A DNA stretch of 11,167 bases from Bacteroidaceae bacterium (GCA_024695315.1 JAILIJ010000150.1:1-11167), one strand, 5' to 3'. Shown: positions 1 through 6,915, counted from the first letter of the stretch. Program-made: numbers and translations. The notes: a model not told the origin generated them from the letters alone.

Positions 1-2
1 TT

Positions 3-161
3 CTGAAGAAATTTTCCGAATCATTGAATGGTACGGTTGTACCACTCAATGGTACAGTCGTACCATTCAATGGTACGACCGTACCATTGAATGATTTTAA
101 GAATTATTTCGCAATAGGCATAGAATTGCCCAGTAGGAATAAAGAAATTATTCTGCATTGA
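3..161 (+). CDS. Possible 3' end of an unidentified protein with heptad NGTVVP repeats (partial)
   Basis: This frame is open from the window edge to a TGA at 159-161 and encodes 52 residues. The visible part holds three tandem seven-residue units, LNGTVVP, LNGTVVP and FNGTTVP, then LND and a unique tail ending in KEIILH. The repeat is the in-frame reading of the 21-bp DNA repeat described separately. A second frame (2-94) is also open through the repeat, as expected for a 21-bp unit, so openness alone is weak evidence. The tail after the repeat stays open for another 67 bases, which slightly favours this frame. I do not recognise the protein and cannot see its start. It could equally be non-coding palindromic repeat DNA. 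Confidence 0.35.
   Translation: MKKFSESLNGTVVPLNGTVVPFNGTTVPLNDFKNYFAIGIELPSRNKEIILH
21..94. repeat. Tandem 21-bp palindromic repeats inside a larger inverted repeat
   Basis: Three units, tggtacggttgtacca (29-44), tggtacagtcgtacca (50-65) and tggtacgaccgtacca (71-86), are separated by 5-bp spacers (ctcaa, ttcaa), giving an exact 21-bp period. Each unit begins tggtac and ends gtacca, so each can fold on itself. The outer arms 21-44 and 71-94 are inverted copies matching at 22 of 24 positions. The centre of each unit varies (ggtt, agtc, gacc) while the tggtac/gtacca flanks are invariant, which suggests selection or copying of the palindrome itself. Confidence 0.8.
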
Positions 162-188
162 TTAATAAAATGTTCTGCATGAAAAGTA

Positions 189-212
189 CGCTAAAGAGAT
201 ATAGTTTTAGCG
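189..212. terminator. Weak hairpin between convergent transcripts
   Basis: cgctaaa (189-195) pairs with tttagcg (206-212) around a 10-nt loop. It lies between the end of the leftmost open frame and the end of the tRNA unit, where a terminator for either would be expected. There is no clear U-tract on either strand, so the role is uncertain. Confidence 0.25.
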
Positions 213-260
213 AACATAATATAAAAGAATAAACAAAAGTTTATGAAAAAGTTCTTAGAT

Positions 261-290
261 ATAAAAAAAGAGAGAACTTTCGTTCTCTCT
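261..290 (-). terminator. Intrinsic terminator of the tRNA-Val gene
   Basis: On the minus strand a 9-bp stem agagagaac / gttctctct with a 4-nt loop (269-290) is followed directly by a run of seven T (complement of 263-269). It begins five bases past the tRNA 3' end, the classic arrangement for a monocistronic tRNA. Confidence 0.85.
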
Positions 291-294
291 AAAG

Positions 295-369
295 TGGGCG
301 TTGACGGATTCGAACCGCCGACCCTCTGCTTGTAAGGCAGATGCTCTAAACCAGCTGAGCTAAACGCCC
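295..369 (-). tRNA. tRNA-Val (anticodon TAC)
   Basis: The minus strand reads as a full cloverleaf. The acceptor stem is GGGCGTT / AACGCCC with discriminator A (295). The D arm contains AGCTCAGCTGG, the anticodon stem is TCTGC / GCAGA around the loop CTTACAA, and the T arm contains GGTTCGAATCC. The anticodon TAC reads valine codons. The length is 75 nt without CCA, and CCA is not encoded (the next bases read CT). The gene stands alone, with its own promoter upstream and a terminator five bases downstream. Confidence 0.97.
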
Positions 370-421
370 TTGTGGGTTTTCGTGATGCCTTCTTTTAGAC
401 CTCTTCCCCTTAATTGCGATG

Positions 422-453
422 CAAAGGTAAGACAAAAAGATGATACAGCCAAA
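422..453 (-). promoter_or_regulatory. Bacteroidota-type promoter for tRNA-Val
   Basis: On the minus strand TTTG (450-453) and TACCTTTG (422-429) are separated by 20 bases, matching the TTTG / TAnnTTTG consensus of the Bacteroidota primary sigma factor. The predicted start lies roughly 45 nt upstream of the mature tRNA 5' end at 369. Confidence 0.75.
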
Positions 454-573
454 CTAAAATGTGTTTATTTTCTATAATTGATGTATTTTTATTTTTATAA
501 TCTTTCTTAAATGTAATATAATGTTAAAATTAGTGTAAATATCTATTAAAGTTTTAACAAATGCTAAAATCTT

Positions 574-604
574 TTTGCCGTGTAATCGGTATATCGTATA
601 TTTG
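574..604 (+). promoter_or_regulatory. Bacteroidota-type promoter for the DUF4369 lipoprotein gene
   Basis: TTTG (574-577) and TATATTTG (597-604) are spaced by 19 bases, an exact consensus match. Transcription should start near 611, which excludes the upstream ATG at 561 as the start codon and supports the ATG at 642. Confidence 0.75.
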
Positions 605-641
605 CCTAATATTTTTTGAAAATAATAGATTTGATTCCTAT

Positions 642-1331
642 ATGAGAAAGATATACTCGTTGATTTGCGTGCTGGCGATAATTTTATTGTCAATGTCTTC
701 ATGTGCGAATTCATACTCGATTTCAGGAACCTCTCTTCAGTCTGTTTTTGATTCAAAAACAGCGTTCCTTGAGTATTATAAGGGTGAGCAGTTGATAAAA
801 ATTGACTCTTGTGAGATTGTGCACGGTAAATTTTCTATGTGTGGAGCGCTTGACTCTGTAATGTGTGTAAAGCTCGACATTGGAGGTGCTACAATGCCAG
901 TAGTACTTGAAGAAGGGAAAATCATTGTAAGTGTCAAGGATGATGTTATGAAGGTTGAGGGTACTCCACTAAATGAAATTTTCTACCAGTTCCTTCTGTC
1001 ACGTGATTCATTGACGATGCAACTTGCAGAATTGCCTAAGAAGGAGGCAGAACTGATTCTTGGCGGAATGAATTTTGATGAAGTCTCAGTTGAAATGGCG
1101 GAAAATGAAGCTGAACTGCGACTTGCTCTTGATAAGTTGGAGACAAATTTTATTGTTGATAACTTTGATAATGTTTTGGGCGTGACTTGGTTTCTTGAAC
1201 TTTGTGATAGGGAATATAGACATTTTGGCTATCCTACCACAAATCCACAGATAGATGAGATTTATGGTCGTGCACCTGATACATTTAGAAACAATCCTAG
1301 TATTAAGGATTATATGGATTCTGTGAAATAG
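642..1331 (+). CDS. DUF4369-type lipoprotein without a thioredoxin domain
   Basis: The predicted product is 229 residues and probably sits in the cell-envelope membrane. Residues 1-20 form a lipoprotein signal peptide (basic MRK, hydrophobic ICVLAIILL), with Cys21 in the context SMSSC as the lipidated residue. Residues 25 to about 120 resemble DUF4369: a YSISGT-like beta start, a surface of alternating strands, and a PVVLEEGKIIVSV segment followed by VEGTPLNEIFYQFL. In Bacteroidota this domain usually forms the N-terminal half of TlpA/ResA-type thiol-disulfide proteins. Here the protein stops after a helical stretch (about 120-175) and a short tail ending NNPSIKDYMDSVK, with no CxxC thioredoxin domain and none in the sequence downstream. 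The start at 642 is chosen because the promoter lies at 574-604 and the signal peptide begins there. A strong terminator follows. The specific function is unknown. Confidence 0.8.
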   Translation: MRKIYSLICVLAIILLSMSSCANSYSISGTSLQSVFDSKTAFLEYYKGEQLIKIDSCEIVHGKFSMCGALDSVMCVKLDIGGATMPVVLEEGKIIVSVKDDVMKVEGTPLNEIFYQFLLSRDSLTMQLAELPKKEAELILGGMNFDEVSVEMAENEAELRLALDKLETNFIVDNFDNVLGVTWFLELCDREYRHFGYPTTNPQIDEIYGRAPDTFRNNPSIKDYMDSVK

Positions 1332-1416
1332 TATCTCGGTTGTATTTATTCTTTGGAAGTAAATATGCAAAATGAGAGAGTTTTTTTGAAATAGATTTTT
1401 TTTACCCATAGATAAG

Positions 1417-1462
1417 AACGTCTGGATGATTTGAAAGAATTATCCGGACGTTTTGATTTTAA
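1417..1462 (+). terminator. Intrinsic terminator downstream of the DUF4369 gene
   Basis: A 15-bp stem pairs 1417-1431 with 1438-1452 around a 6-nt loop (tgaaag), followed by ttgatttt. The two non-Watson-Crick positions (T1423/G1446 and G1428/T1441) are G-U wobbles only when the plus strand is transcribed. This indicates that it serves the plus-strand gene. Confidence 0.75.
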
Positions 1463-1525
1463 GCGTTTTTTGGGGAAAATAATTGCTGGTTGCAAATTAC
1501 GAATCGTTAAAGAGGAAATATGCGT

Positions 1526-1562
1526 TTGAGCAGTGTTTGAGCAGCGCTCAAACACTGCTCAA
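1526..1562. repeat. Perfect 17-bp palindrome with internal direct repeat
   Basis: ttgagcagtgtttgagc (1526-1542) is repeated perfectly in inverted orientation at 1546-1562 around a 3-nt centre (agc). Each arm contains the motif ttgagc twice, spaced 11 bases apart. There is no U-tract on either side. It lies between two terminator-like hairpins in the rho / DUF4369 convergent spacer and resembles an intergenic palindromic element rather than a terminator. Confidence 0.8.
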
Positions 1563-1610
1563 TCACTAATTGGGTATGCAGCTGTGTTTTAAAGAACAGC
1601 AATAAAAAGT

Positions 1611-1652
1611 AAAAGGGTGCATCAAAACATTTAGTTCTGAAACACCCTTTTT
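1611..1652 (-). terminator. Probable terminator of rho
   Basis: aaaagggtg (1611-1619) pairs with cacccttttt (1643-1652) across a 23-nt loop. On the minus strand the stem ends in TTTT followed by ACTTTTTATTG, giving a U-rich tail 24 bases past the rho stop codon. The A/T-rich symmetry would also let it stop plus-strand transcripts. Confidence 0.6.
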
Positions 1653-1675
1653 CTGGAATATATGAAGTTTTGTGT

Positions 1676-3838
1676 TTATCCGTTCATGCTGGCAAGGAAT
1701 TCCTCGTTGTTCTTGGTTCTGTTCACATAGTTTAGGACTAAATCCATAGCCTCTACAGATGTCATGTCGGAAATGTGCTTGCGTAGAATCCACATACGGT
1801 TGAGTGTAGAAGAATCGAGAAGCAGATCGTCGCGACGAGTAGAAGATGCGATAAGGTTGACTGCTGGGAAAATTCGCTTGTTGGCCAATGTACGGTCAAG
1901 TTGAAGTTCCATGTTACCGGTACCCTTAAATTCCTCAAAGATAACTTCGTCCATCTTTGAACCTGTATCGATGAGTGCAGTAGCTATGATAGTAAGCGAA
2001 CCGCCTCCTTCAATGTTGCGGGCTGCTCCGAAGAATCTCTTAGGCTTGTGAAGTGCATTTGCGTCAACACCTCCGGAAAGAACCTTACCAGATGCAGGAC
2101 TTACTGTATTGTAAGCACGTGCAAGACGTGTGATGGAATCAAGGAAAATTACGACGTCGTGTCCGCATTCTACCATTCTTTTTGCCTTTTCAAGTACGAT
2201 ACCGGCAATCTTTACGTGGTTTTCGGCTGGTGCGTCGAAAGTAGAAGCTATGACCTCTGCGTTAACGGTACGCGCCATGTCTGTTACTTCCTCAGGACGT
2301 TCATCGATAAGAAGCATCATGAGATATGCTTCTGGGTGATTAGCTGCAATGCTGTTAGCAATGTCCTTCATCAATAGCGTCTTACCAGTTTTTGGCTGTG
2401 CTACGATAAGTGCACGCTGGCCTTTTCCGATAGGAGAGAAGAGATCGACAATTCGTGAAGATGGGGTGTCATTATGTCCCTTGCATAATTTGAATTTTTC
2501 CTCAGGGAAAAGAGGTGTGAGGAATTCGAATGCTATACGGTCGCGAACGCGTGATGGTTCACATCCATTGATGAGATAAATGTCTGTCAGAGGGAAGAAC
2601 TTTTCTCCGTCCTTAGGTGGGCGTATTGTTCCGTCGACAACATCTCCTGTTTTCAATCCGTAATGTTTGATTTGTTGCTGGCTGACGTAGATGTCATCTG
2701 GTGATGGAAGGTAGTTATAGTCTGAACTGCGAAGGAATCCATAGTTCTCAACCGTTTCAAGAACTCCAGAGACTCTTAGAATGTCGCCGAAATCATATTC
2801 TTTACGCTTGATTACCACATTTTGTGGTTCTGGCTCTCTTGTTGCAGGCTCTTCGTTACGTGCAGGAGCTGCAAAATTGTCATTATTATTTTTATTATTG
2901 AAGCGATCGTTATTATTATTGAAGTAGTCCATGTTACCAGGCATGAACTCAACTACGTTAGGTATGTCTTCAACAATAATAAAGTCTGTACCGTCAGTTG
3001 GTGGAGTAAAGTCAGAAGAGTTTTTGTTAATGATGGTAGTTTCTTTATGTTCATTGTCAGGAACGTATCCTGCTTCAGGAATGACGCTTGCGAAATCAAA
3101 ACCATTATTATTAGTTTCAGAATCGTCCTCTGTGTTGTTTTTGTCAGACGTTTCTTCAGTGTTCTCTATATCGTTTTGCTGTACTTCCTTTTCTTCGTTT
3201 TCTGCATTATCTTCTTCTACTTTAGATTTTGCAGTCTTTTTCTTTGTGGTAGTAGTGTTAGCAGTATTTTTTGTAGCTTTAGTATTAGCTTCTTCATCGG
3301 TTGTACTGCTTGTTTCTGCTTCTTCTGTTCCCTCTTCAGCAACAGTCTCATTGGAATTTTCAGTAGGCTCCTCAACGTTTTCTTCGGCAGCCTTCTTTTT
3401 TGTGCTTCCCGGTTTGCGACCGCGCTTCTTTGGTGCAGGTTCTTCGGCTGTTAGCTCTAAGTTTTCAGCGTCATCGCTTGTATTAACAGCCTCGGCTATA
3501 TTGTTATTTGCGAGCATGTCCTTTTCTTCGTCGGATAAGTCAGCAAATAAAGATTCGTCTTTTGTTATTTTCATAGTTTTGTCAACCTTTTTAGCTTTTT
3601 CCTGGTTGGCAGTATACACCCTGTCAACGTTCTTTACACTTACTCGTGAACGTTTTCTATTTGGTGCTTTGTCATCTGAGGAAATTGCGTTTGAAGCAAA
3701 AGCACTGGCTTGTGCATCAAGGATATCAAGAATTATGTCGTCCATATTTTTCTTTGTGAGTCCTTTGATGTCAAACTCTTTTGCAATCTTTTCAAGTTCG
3801 GAACGATTCATTCCGCTTAGTTGCTCTTTATTATACAT
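1676..3838 (-). CDS. rho: Transcription termination factor Rho with a long disordered insert
   Basis: Rho is the hexameric RNA-dependent ATPase that releases nascent transcripts. The product is 720 residues, well above the roughly 420 of E. coli Rho. Residues 1-45 are the Rho N-terminal helical domain (LSGMNRSELEKIAKEFDIKG). Residues about 50-340 are a low-complexity stretch rich in Glu, Asn, Thr and Lys, with a basic KKRGRKPGS patch at 137-145 and Asn-rich tracts at 305-321. The cold-shock-like RNA-binding domain begins near 346 (YDFGDILRVSGVLE). The motor carries Walker A QPKTGKT (481-487), Walker B VVIFLD (562-567), the Q-loop LSGGVDANAL (587-596) and GTGNMEL (639-645). The ATG at 3838 is chosen over the in-frame one at 3922 because MYNKEQL matches how the domain begins. 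It is transcribed alone from a promoter about 200 bp upstream. The long leader leaves room for autoregulation, which I infer rather than see. Confidence 0.97.
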   Translation of the reverse strand: MYNKEQLSGMNRSELEKIAKEFDIKGLTKKNMDDIILDILDAQASAFASNAISSDDKAPNRKRSRVSVKNVDRVYTANQEKAKKVDKTMKITKDESLFADLSDEEKDMLANNNIAEAVNTSDDAENLELTAEEPAPKKRGRKPGSTKKKAAEENVEEPTENSNETVAEEGTEEAETSSTTDEEANTKATKNTANTTTTKKKTAKSKVEEDNAENEEKEVQQNDIENTEETSDKNNTEDDSETNNNGFDFASVIPEAGYVPDNEHKETTIINKNSSDFTPPTDGTDFIIVEDIPNVVEFMPGNMDYFNNNNDRFNNKNNNDNFAAPARNEEPATREPEPQNVVIKRKEYDFGDILRVSGVLETVENYGFLRSSDYNYLPSPDDIYVSQQQIKHYGLKTGDVVDGTIRPPKDGEKFFPLTDIYLINGCEPSRVRDRIAFEFLTPLFPEEKFKLCKGHNDTPSSRIVDLFSPIGKGQRALIVAQPKTGKTLLMKDIANSIAANHPEAYLMMLLIDERPEEVTDMARTVNAEVIASTFDAPAENHVKIAGIVLEKAKRMVECGHDVVIFLDSITRLARAYNTVSPASGKVLSGGVDANALHKPKRFFGAARNIEGGGSLTIIATALIDTGSKMDEVIFEEFKGTGNMELQLDRTLANKRIFPAVNLIASSTRRDDLLLDSSTLNRMWILRKHISDMTSVEAMDLVLNYVNRTKNNEEFLASMNG

Positions 3839-4036
3839 GATTGAGTGGTAAGTATAATGTGTTTTAATTTCTTGAGAATATTGCGTAACATCGCACTTAT
3901 GGCGTGAACGCGAAACACACAATAATAACGTGTGAATTACGAGTTATGACTAACTAAAAATGTTAGTCTAAACTTATAAAAACTAATGTAATATTGTTGG
4001 AAAATTATATTGGATAGAGAAACTGTCCATTTAATT
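3839..4036 (-). other. Long rho 5' leader
   Basis: About 200 transcribed, apparently non-coding bases lie between the predicted rho start site and the ATG at 3838. A short stem, gactaac (3948-3954) with gttagtc (3962-3968) around a 7-nt loop, is visible. The last 28 codons before the chosen start are open in frame but do not resemble Rho. No known riboswitch motif is recognisable. Confidence 0.45.
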
Positions 4037-4042
4037 CATGTG

Positions 4043-4073
4043 CAAAGTTATAAAAAAAATATTTATAAACAAA
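4043..4073 (-). promoter_or_regulatory. Bacteroidota-type promoter for rho
   Basis: On the minus strand TTTG (4070-4073) is followed after 19 bases by TAACTTTG (4043-4050), an exact consensus match in a TATAACTTTGCAC context. It points at rho, with a predicted start near 4036. Confidence 0.8.
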
Positions 4074-4185
4074 AAAAATCTCATTTTTTTAATGAAATAG
4101 ATAAAAAATAATATTAGAATAATTATTTGAATGGACTTTTCCCGTTTTTATTTCTTTATGTGTTTTAATTAGATGGTATGGTAAG

Positions 4186-4260
4186 CGTTTTGACCACACG
4201 AATTTACCTTATGATGAATTTATAGGTATGAAGTTATAAGGTAAATCGTGCGGTCAAACG
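4186..4260 (-). repeat. 75-bp imperfect inverted repeat downstream of engB
   Basis: Arms 4186-4212 and 4236-4260 are inverted copies of about 25 bp with two single-base bulges and one substitution, around a 23-nt loop. The single substitution is a G-U wobble in a minus-strand transcript but an A-C mismatch in a plus-strand one, which favours an RNA structure at the 3' end of the engB transcript. It starts 26 bases past the engB stop. There is no U-tract, so if it ends transcription it is not a textbook terminator. It may instead protect or process the 3' end, or be a small mobile-element remnant. Confidence 0.6.
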
Positions 4261-4286
4261 TATATTTCTGTGATCTTGTAGACTTT

Positions 4287-4883
4287 TTAGACCTCTTTGT
4301 TTATGTCTTCGATGTAAGCGAGTAGTTCTTCTCTTCCGAGTTTTGAGCTTGAGGAAGTAACGAAATGTGGTGGAAGTTCTTCCCATGACTCTTTCAGTTG
4401 CTCAAGATAAGAATCTACCTGTCTCTGAATCTTTTGTTTGCTCAGTTTGTCTGCTTTTGTAAATACGATAGCAAACGGAACATTATTTTCTCCGACAAAT
4501 TCGAGGAAATCCAGATCTTTCTTTTGTGGCTCATGTCTTATATCTATTAGAACAAACAGACAAGTCAGTTGTTGACGGTCGAGAACATAATGTGATATGA
4601 GATTTTTGAGCTTGTCCATTTCTCGTTTTCCTCTAAGTGCAAAGCCATAGCCAGGTAGGTCGACCAGGTACCATTCATTATTTATAAGAAAATGGTTGAT
4701 GAGCATGGTCTTACCAGGTGTTGAACTTGTCATGGCGAGTTTAGACTTGCCTGTCAGCATATTGATGAGTGAAGACTTACCTACGTTACTGCGCCCTATG
4801 AACGCATATTCAGGCAGTTCTGTCTTTGGACACATGTCTGCTCGTGGTGAAGACCCTTTATATTCTGCTGAAGTTATTTTCAT
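4287..4883 (-). CDS. engB: Ribosome biogenesis GTP-binding protein EngB/YsxC (YihA)
   Basis: EngB is a small cytoplasmic GTPase needed for late assembly of the large ribosomal subunit. The product is 198 residues, the normal family length. The G motifs appear in order: G1 GRSNVGKS (30-37), G2 TPGKT (55-59), G3 DLPGYG (75-80), G4 TKAD (142-145) and G5 around TSSSSKLG (176-183). The start MKITSAEYKGSS gives the usual short N-terminal lead into the P-loop. The gene lies 100 bp downstream of the ABC-F gene on the same strand, and I find no consensus promoter in the gap (the nearest is TAGGTTTC, lacking the final G and a -33 element). The two are therefore probably cotranscribed. Linkage of a ribosome-assembly GTPase with a ribosome-associated ABC-F protein is functionally coherent. 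Confidence 0.96.
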   Translation of the reverse strand: MKITSAEYKGSSPRADMCPKTELPEYAFIGRSNVGKSSLINMLTGKSKLAMTSSTPGKTMLINHFLINNEWYLVDLPGYGFALRGKREMDKLKNLISHYVLDRQQLTCLFVLIDIRHEPQKKDLDFLEFVGENNVPFAIVFTKADKLSKQKIQRQVDSYLEQLKESWEELPPHFVTSSSSKLGREELLAYIEDINKEV

Positions 4884-4983
4884 ATTCGTTTTATCAAGAA
4901 TTTATATATTTTTTAGTGGAGATGTTCTGTGGTTTAGAAACCTAAGTTGTGAACAATCATTTGATATGGAATTACTGTTTGTT

Positions 4984-6759
4984 TTATCCATTTATTTCGC
5001 TAAGTTCTAACCACCTCATTTCCTTTTCGTCAATCTCATTATTGAGTTCTGGTAGTCTTTTAGAAAGTTTCGTAATCTCTTCTACAGAAGTTGTTCCTCC
5101 GCAAAGGGCTGCCTCGATGTCCTCTTTTTCCTTATTAAGAGATTCTAGATCCTTTTCGAGTTGTTCAAATTCTTTCTTCTCCTTATATGTGAGTTTTCGA
5201 GTTCGATTAGCATTTCTGTTGTTTACTGCAGTAGTTTCCGCAGGTTTAACAGCTTCTGTTTTCTCTTTTTCAGCCTTTTCCTTTTCTGTTTTCCACTCTC
5301 TGTATTGAGAATAGTTTCCGGGGAAATCTTGTACATCTCCGTTTCCGTTGAATACCAATAGATGGTCTACGACCTTGTCCATGAAATATCTGTCGTGGCT
5401 GACGATAATGAGGCATCCTTTGAAGTTTTTGAGATATTCCTCAAGGATCTGTAGAGTCACAATGTCCAGATCATTTGTAGGCTCGTCGAGGATCAGGAAG
5501 TTAGGCGATGTCATGAGTACTGTGCACAAGTAAAGTCTACGTCTTTCTCCTCCACTCAGTTTGTAAATGTAGCTAAATTGTTCTTCTGGTGGGAAAAGAA
5601 AATGCTGTAGAAATTGGCTTGCAGAAAGTTTCTCTCCGCCTCCCATGTCCACATATTCAGCAATGTCCCTTACAGCATCGATAACCTTTTGGTCTTCTCT
5701 GAATTTCATGCCTTCCTGGCTATAATATCCGAATCTGACAGTTTCTCCAATTTCTATTTGTCCGCTGTCATGTGGTTCAACGCCGAGCAACATCTTCACG
5801 AAAGTAGACTTACCAGTTCCGTTGTTGCCTACAATGCCCATTTTTTCATATCTAGAGAAAGTGTATTCGAAGTCTTTTAGAATAACTTTATCTCCGTATG
5901 CTTTGTTGACATTTTTAGCCTCAAAGATCTTAGAGCCGATATATGTTCCCTTCATTTCCAGTTTCACCTTCTCGTCTGTTATGCGTGTTTTAGCCACTTT
6001 TTCCAGATCGTAGAATGACTCGATGCGATATCTTGCCTTGCTTGACCTCGCACATGGAGTAGAGCGCATCCATTCCAGTTCGGTGCGGTATAAATTATTA
6101 GCACGTGCAATGTAAGCATTCATGTTTTCTATCCTTTCCTGGCGCTTTTCCAGGTAGTAGGCATAGTTCCCTTTATAAGGGTAAAGCTGCATATCATCCA
6201 TCTCGATGATGGTTGTGCATATTCTGTCGAGGAAATACCTATCATGTGTAACCATAAGGATGGACATGGTTGTACGTGAAAGGAACTTTTCCAACCATTC
6301 AATCATCTCTAAGTCAAGGTGGTTCGTAGGCTCATCAAGAATAAGCATGTCAGGTTTGCCTGCCAGTACTCTTGCTAATGCTATACGTTTCACCTGTCCT
6401 CCAGAGAGCTGCTCTTCCGTTCTTTCTGATTCCTCTGGCGAAATTTTCATTTGAGTAAGATATTGAGTATATAGCAACATGAACTCATCGTCCTTGTCCT
6501 TAAGCTCGGTCTTACTTATTTTTGGAGTTTGTTCCAAGTATCCAATCTTGATGTCATTTCTGAAAATCATCTTACCTCCGTCATGCCCTTCATTTCCTGC
6601 AATTATGCTAAGGAGAGTGGACTTACCTGTGCCATTTTTTGCTATAAGACCAATGTGTTCCCTCTCGTTGACGGTGAAGGAAATGTTCTCAAACAGCACT
6701 CTGTGTCCAATACGTTTTGTCAATCCGATAACTTCAAGAAATGGTGATGTATTTGCCAT
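4984..6759 (-). CDS. ABC-F family ATPase, Uup-like
   Basis: This is a soluble tandem ATP-binding-cassette protein of 591 residues. ABC-F proteins act on ribosomes, and Uup-like members are linked to ribosome function and genome stability. Domain 1 has Walker A (AKNGTGKST, 40-48), signature LSGGQ (118-122), Walker B DMLILDEP (137-144) and the switch His in THDRYF. Domain 2 has Walker A GNNGTGKST (311-319), LSGGE (401-405), NFLILDEP (420-427) and SHDRYF. The linker (about 200-270) is charged and Arg-rich. From about 490 a Lys/Glu-rich segment leads to a predicted coiled coil (about 525-590), the DNA-binding type C-terminal domain of Uup. There are no membrane segments, so it is not a transporter. 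The first P-loop begins with Ala where Gly is usual; the lysine is intact. An ARE-type antibiotic-resistance role is less likely given the C-terminal domain. Confidence 0.92.
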   Translation of the reverse strand: MANTSPFLEVIGLTKRIGHRVLFENISFTVNEREHIGLIAKNGTGKSTLLSIIAGNEGHDGGKMIFRNDIKIGYLEQTPKISKTELKDKDDEFMLLYTQYLTQMKISPEESERTEEQLSGGQVKRIALARVLAGKPDMLILDEPTNHLDLEMIEWLEKFLSRTTMSILMVTHDRYFLDRICTTIIEMDDMQLYPYKGNYAYYLEKRQERIENMNAYIARANNLYRTELEWMRSTPCARSSKARYRIESFYDLEKVAKTRITDEKVKLEMKGTYIGSKIFEAKNVNKAYGDKVILKDFEYTFSRYEKMGIVGNNGTGKSTFVKMLLGVEPHDSGQIEIGETVRFGYYSQEGMKFREDQKVIDAVRDIAEYVDMGGGEKLSASQFLQHFLFPPEEQFSYIYKLSGGERRRLYLCTVLMTSPNFLILDEPTNDLDIVTLQILEEYLKNFKGCLIIVSHDRYFMDKVVDHLLVFNGNGDVQDFPGNYSQYREWKTEKEKAEKEKTEAVKPAETTAVNNRNANRTRKLTYKEKKEFEQLEKDLESLNKEKEDIEAALCGGTTSVEEITKLSKRLPELNNEIDEKEMRWLELSEING

Positions 6760-6814
6760 ATATAAGCAGTCAAAAAATCATTAATAAAACAAGAATGGAT
6801 ATTTTTCTCTTATG

Positions 6815-6846
6815 CAAAGGAACGGAAAAATATACACATTTACAAA
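6815..6846 (-). promoter_or_regulatory. Promoter for the ABC-F / engB unit
   Basis: On the minus strand TTTG (6843-6846) is followed after 20 bases by TTCCTTTG (6815-6822), one base off the TAnnTTTG consensus. It lies 56 bp upstream of the ABC-F start codon. Confidence 0.6.
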
Positions 6847-6907
6847 TCCCGACACGGTAAAAATAAAAAATCTCTCCATCCATTCACTAAAAATCATTAT
6901 TAGTTTG

Positions 6908-6915
6908 TACTTTTG
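6908..6915 (+). promoter_or_regulatory. Probable promoter for the GNAT acetyltransferase gene
   Basis: TACTTTTG matches TAnnTTTG exactly and is followed by CAG. No TTTG is present at the expected distance upstream (about 6884-6888 reads TTCAC), so the -33 element is weak. The predicted leader is about 75 nt. Confidence 0.5.

Noticed and set aside
21..94. CRISPR-like array
   Set aside because: Spacers of 5 bp are nearly identical and the units are palindromes; there are no unique spacers of CRISPR length and no cas genes in the window.
561..641. Upstream ATG extension of the DUF4369 gene
   Set aside because: The consensus promoter at 574-604 lies inside the extension, and the signal peptide begins at 642.
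472..756. 94-codon minus-strand frame over the DUF4369 promoter region
   Set aside because: Lys/Ile-rich translation of AT-rich spacer and antisense of a supported gene, with no promoter.
2822..3454. 210-codon hydrophobic plus-strand open frame, tempting as a membrane protein
   Set aside because: It is antisense to the low-complexity rho segment; the hydrophobicity comes from the complement of A-rich Lys/Asn/Glu codons.
2931..3851. 306-codon plus-strand open frame opposite rho
   Set aside because: Its Ser/Phe/Val-rich, low-complexity product is what the antisense of the Glu/Asn/Lys-rich Rho insert yields; no promoter or family resemblance.
3839..3922. 28-residue N-terminal extension of Rho
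   Set aside because: It is in frame but does not resemble Rho; MYNKEQL at 3838 matches the expected start of the N-terminal domain.
4884..4983. Separate promoter for engB in the gap after the ABC-F gene
   Set aside because: The best candidate on the minus strand, TAGGTTTC, lacks the final G and has no TTTG at the right distance.
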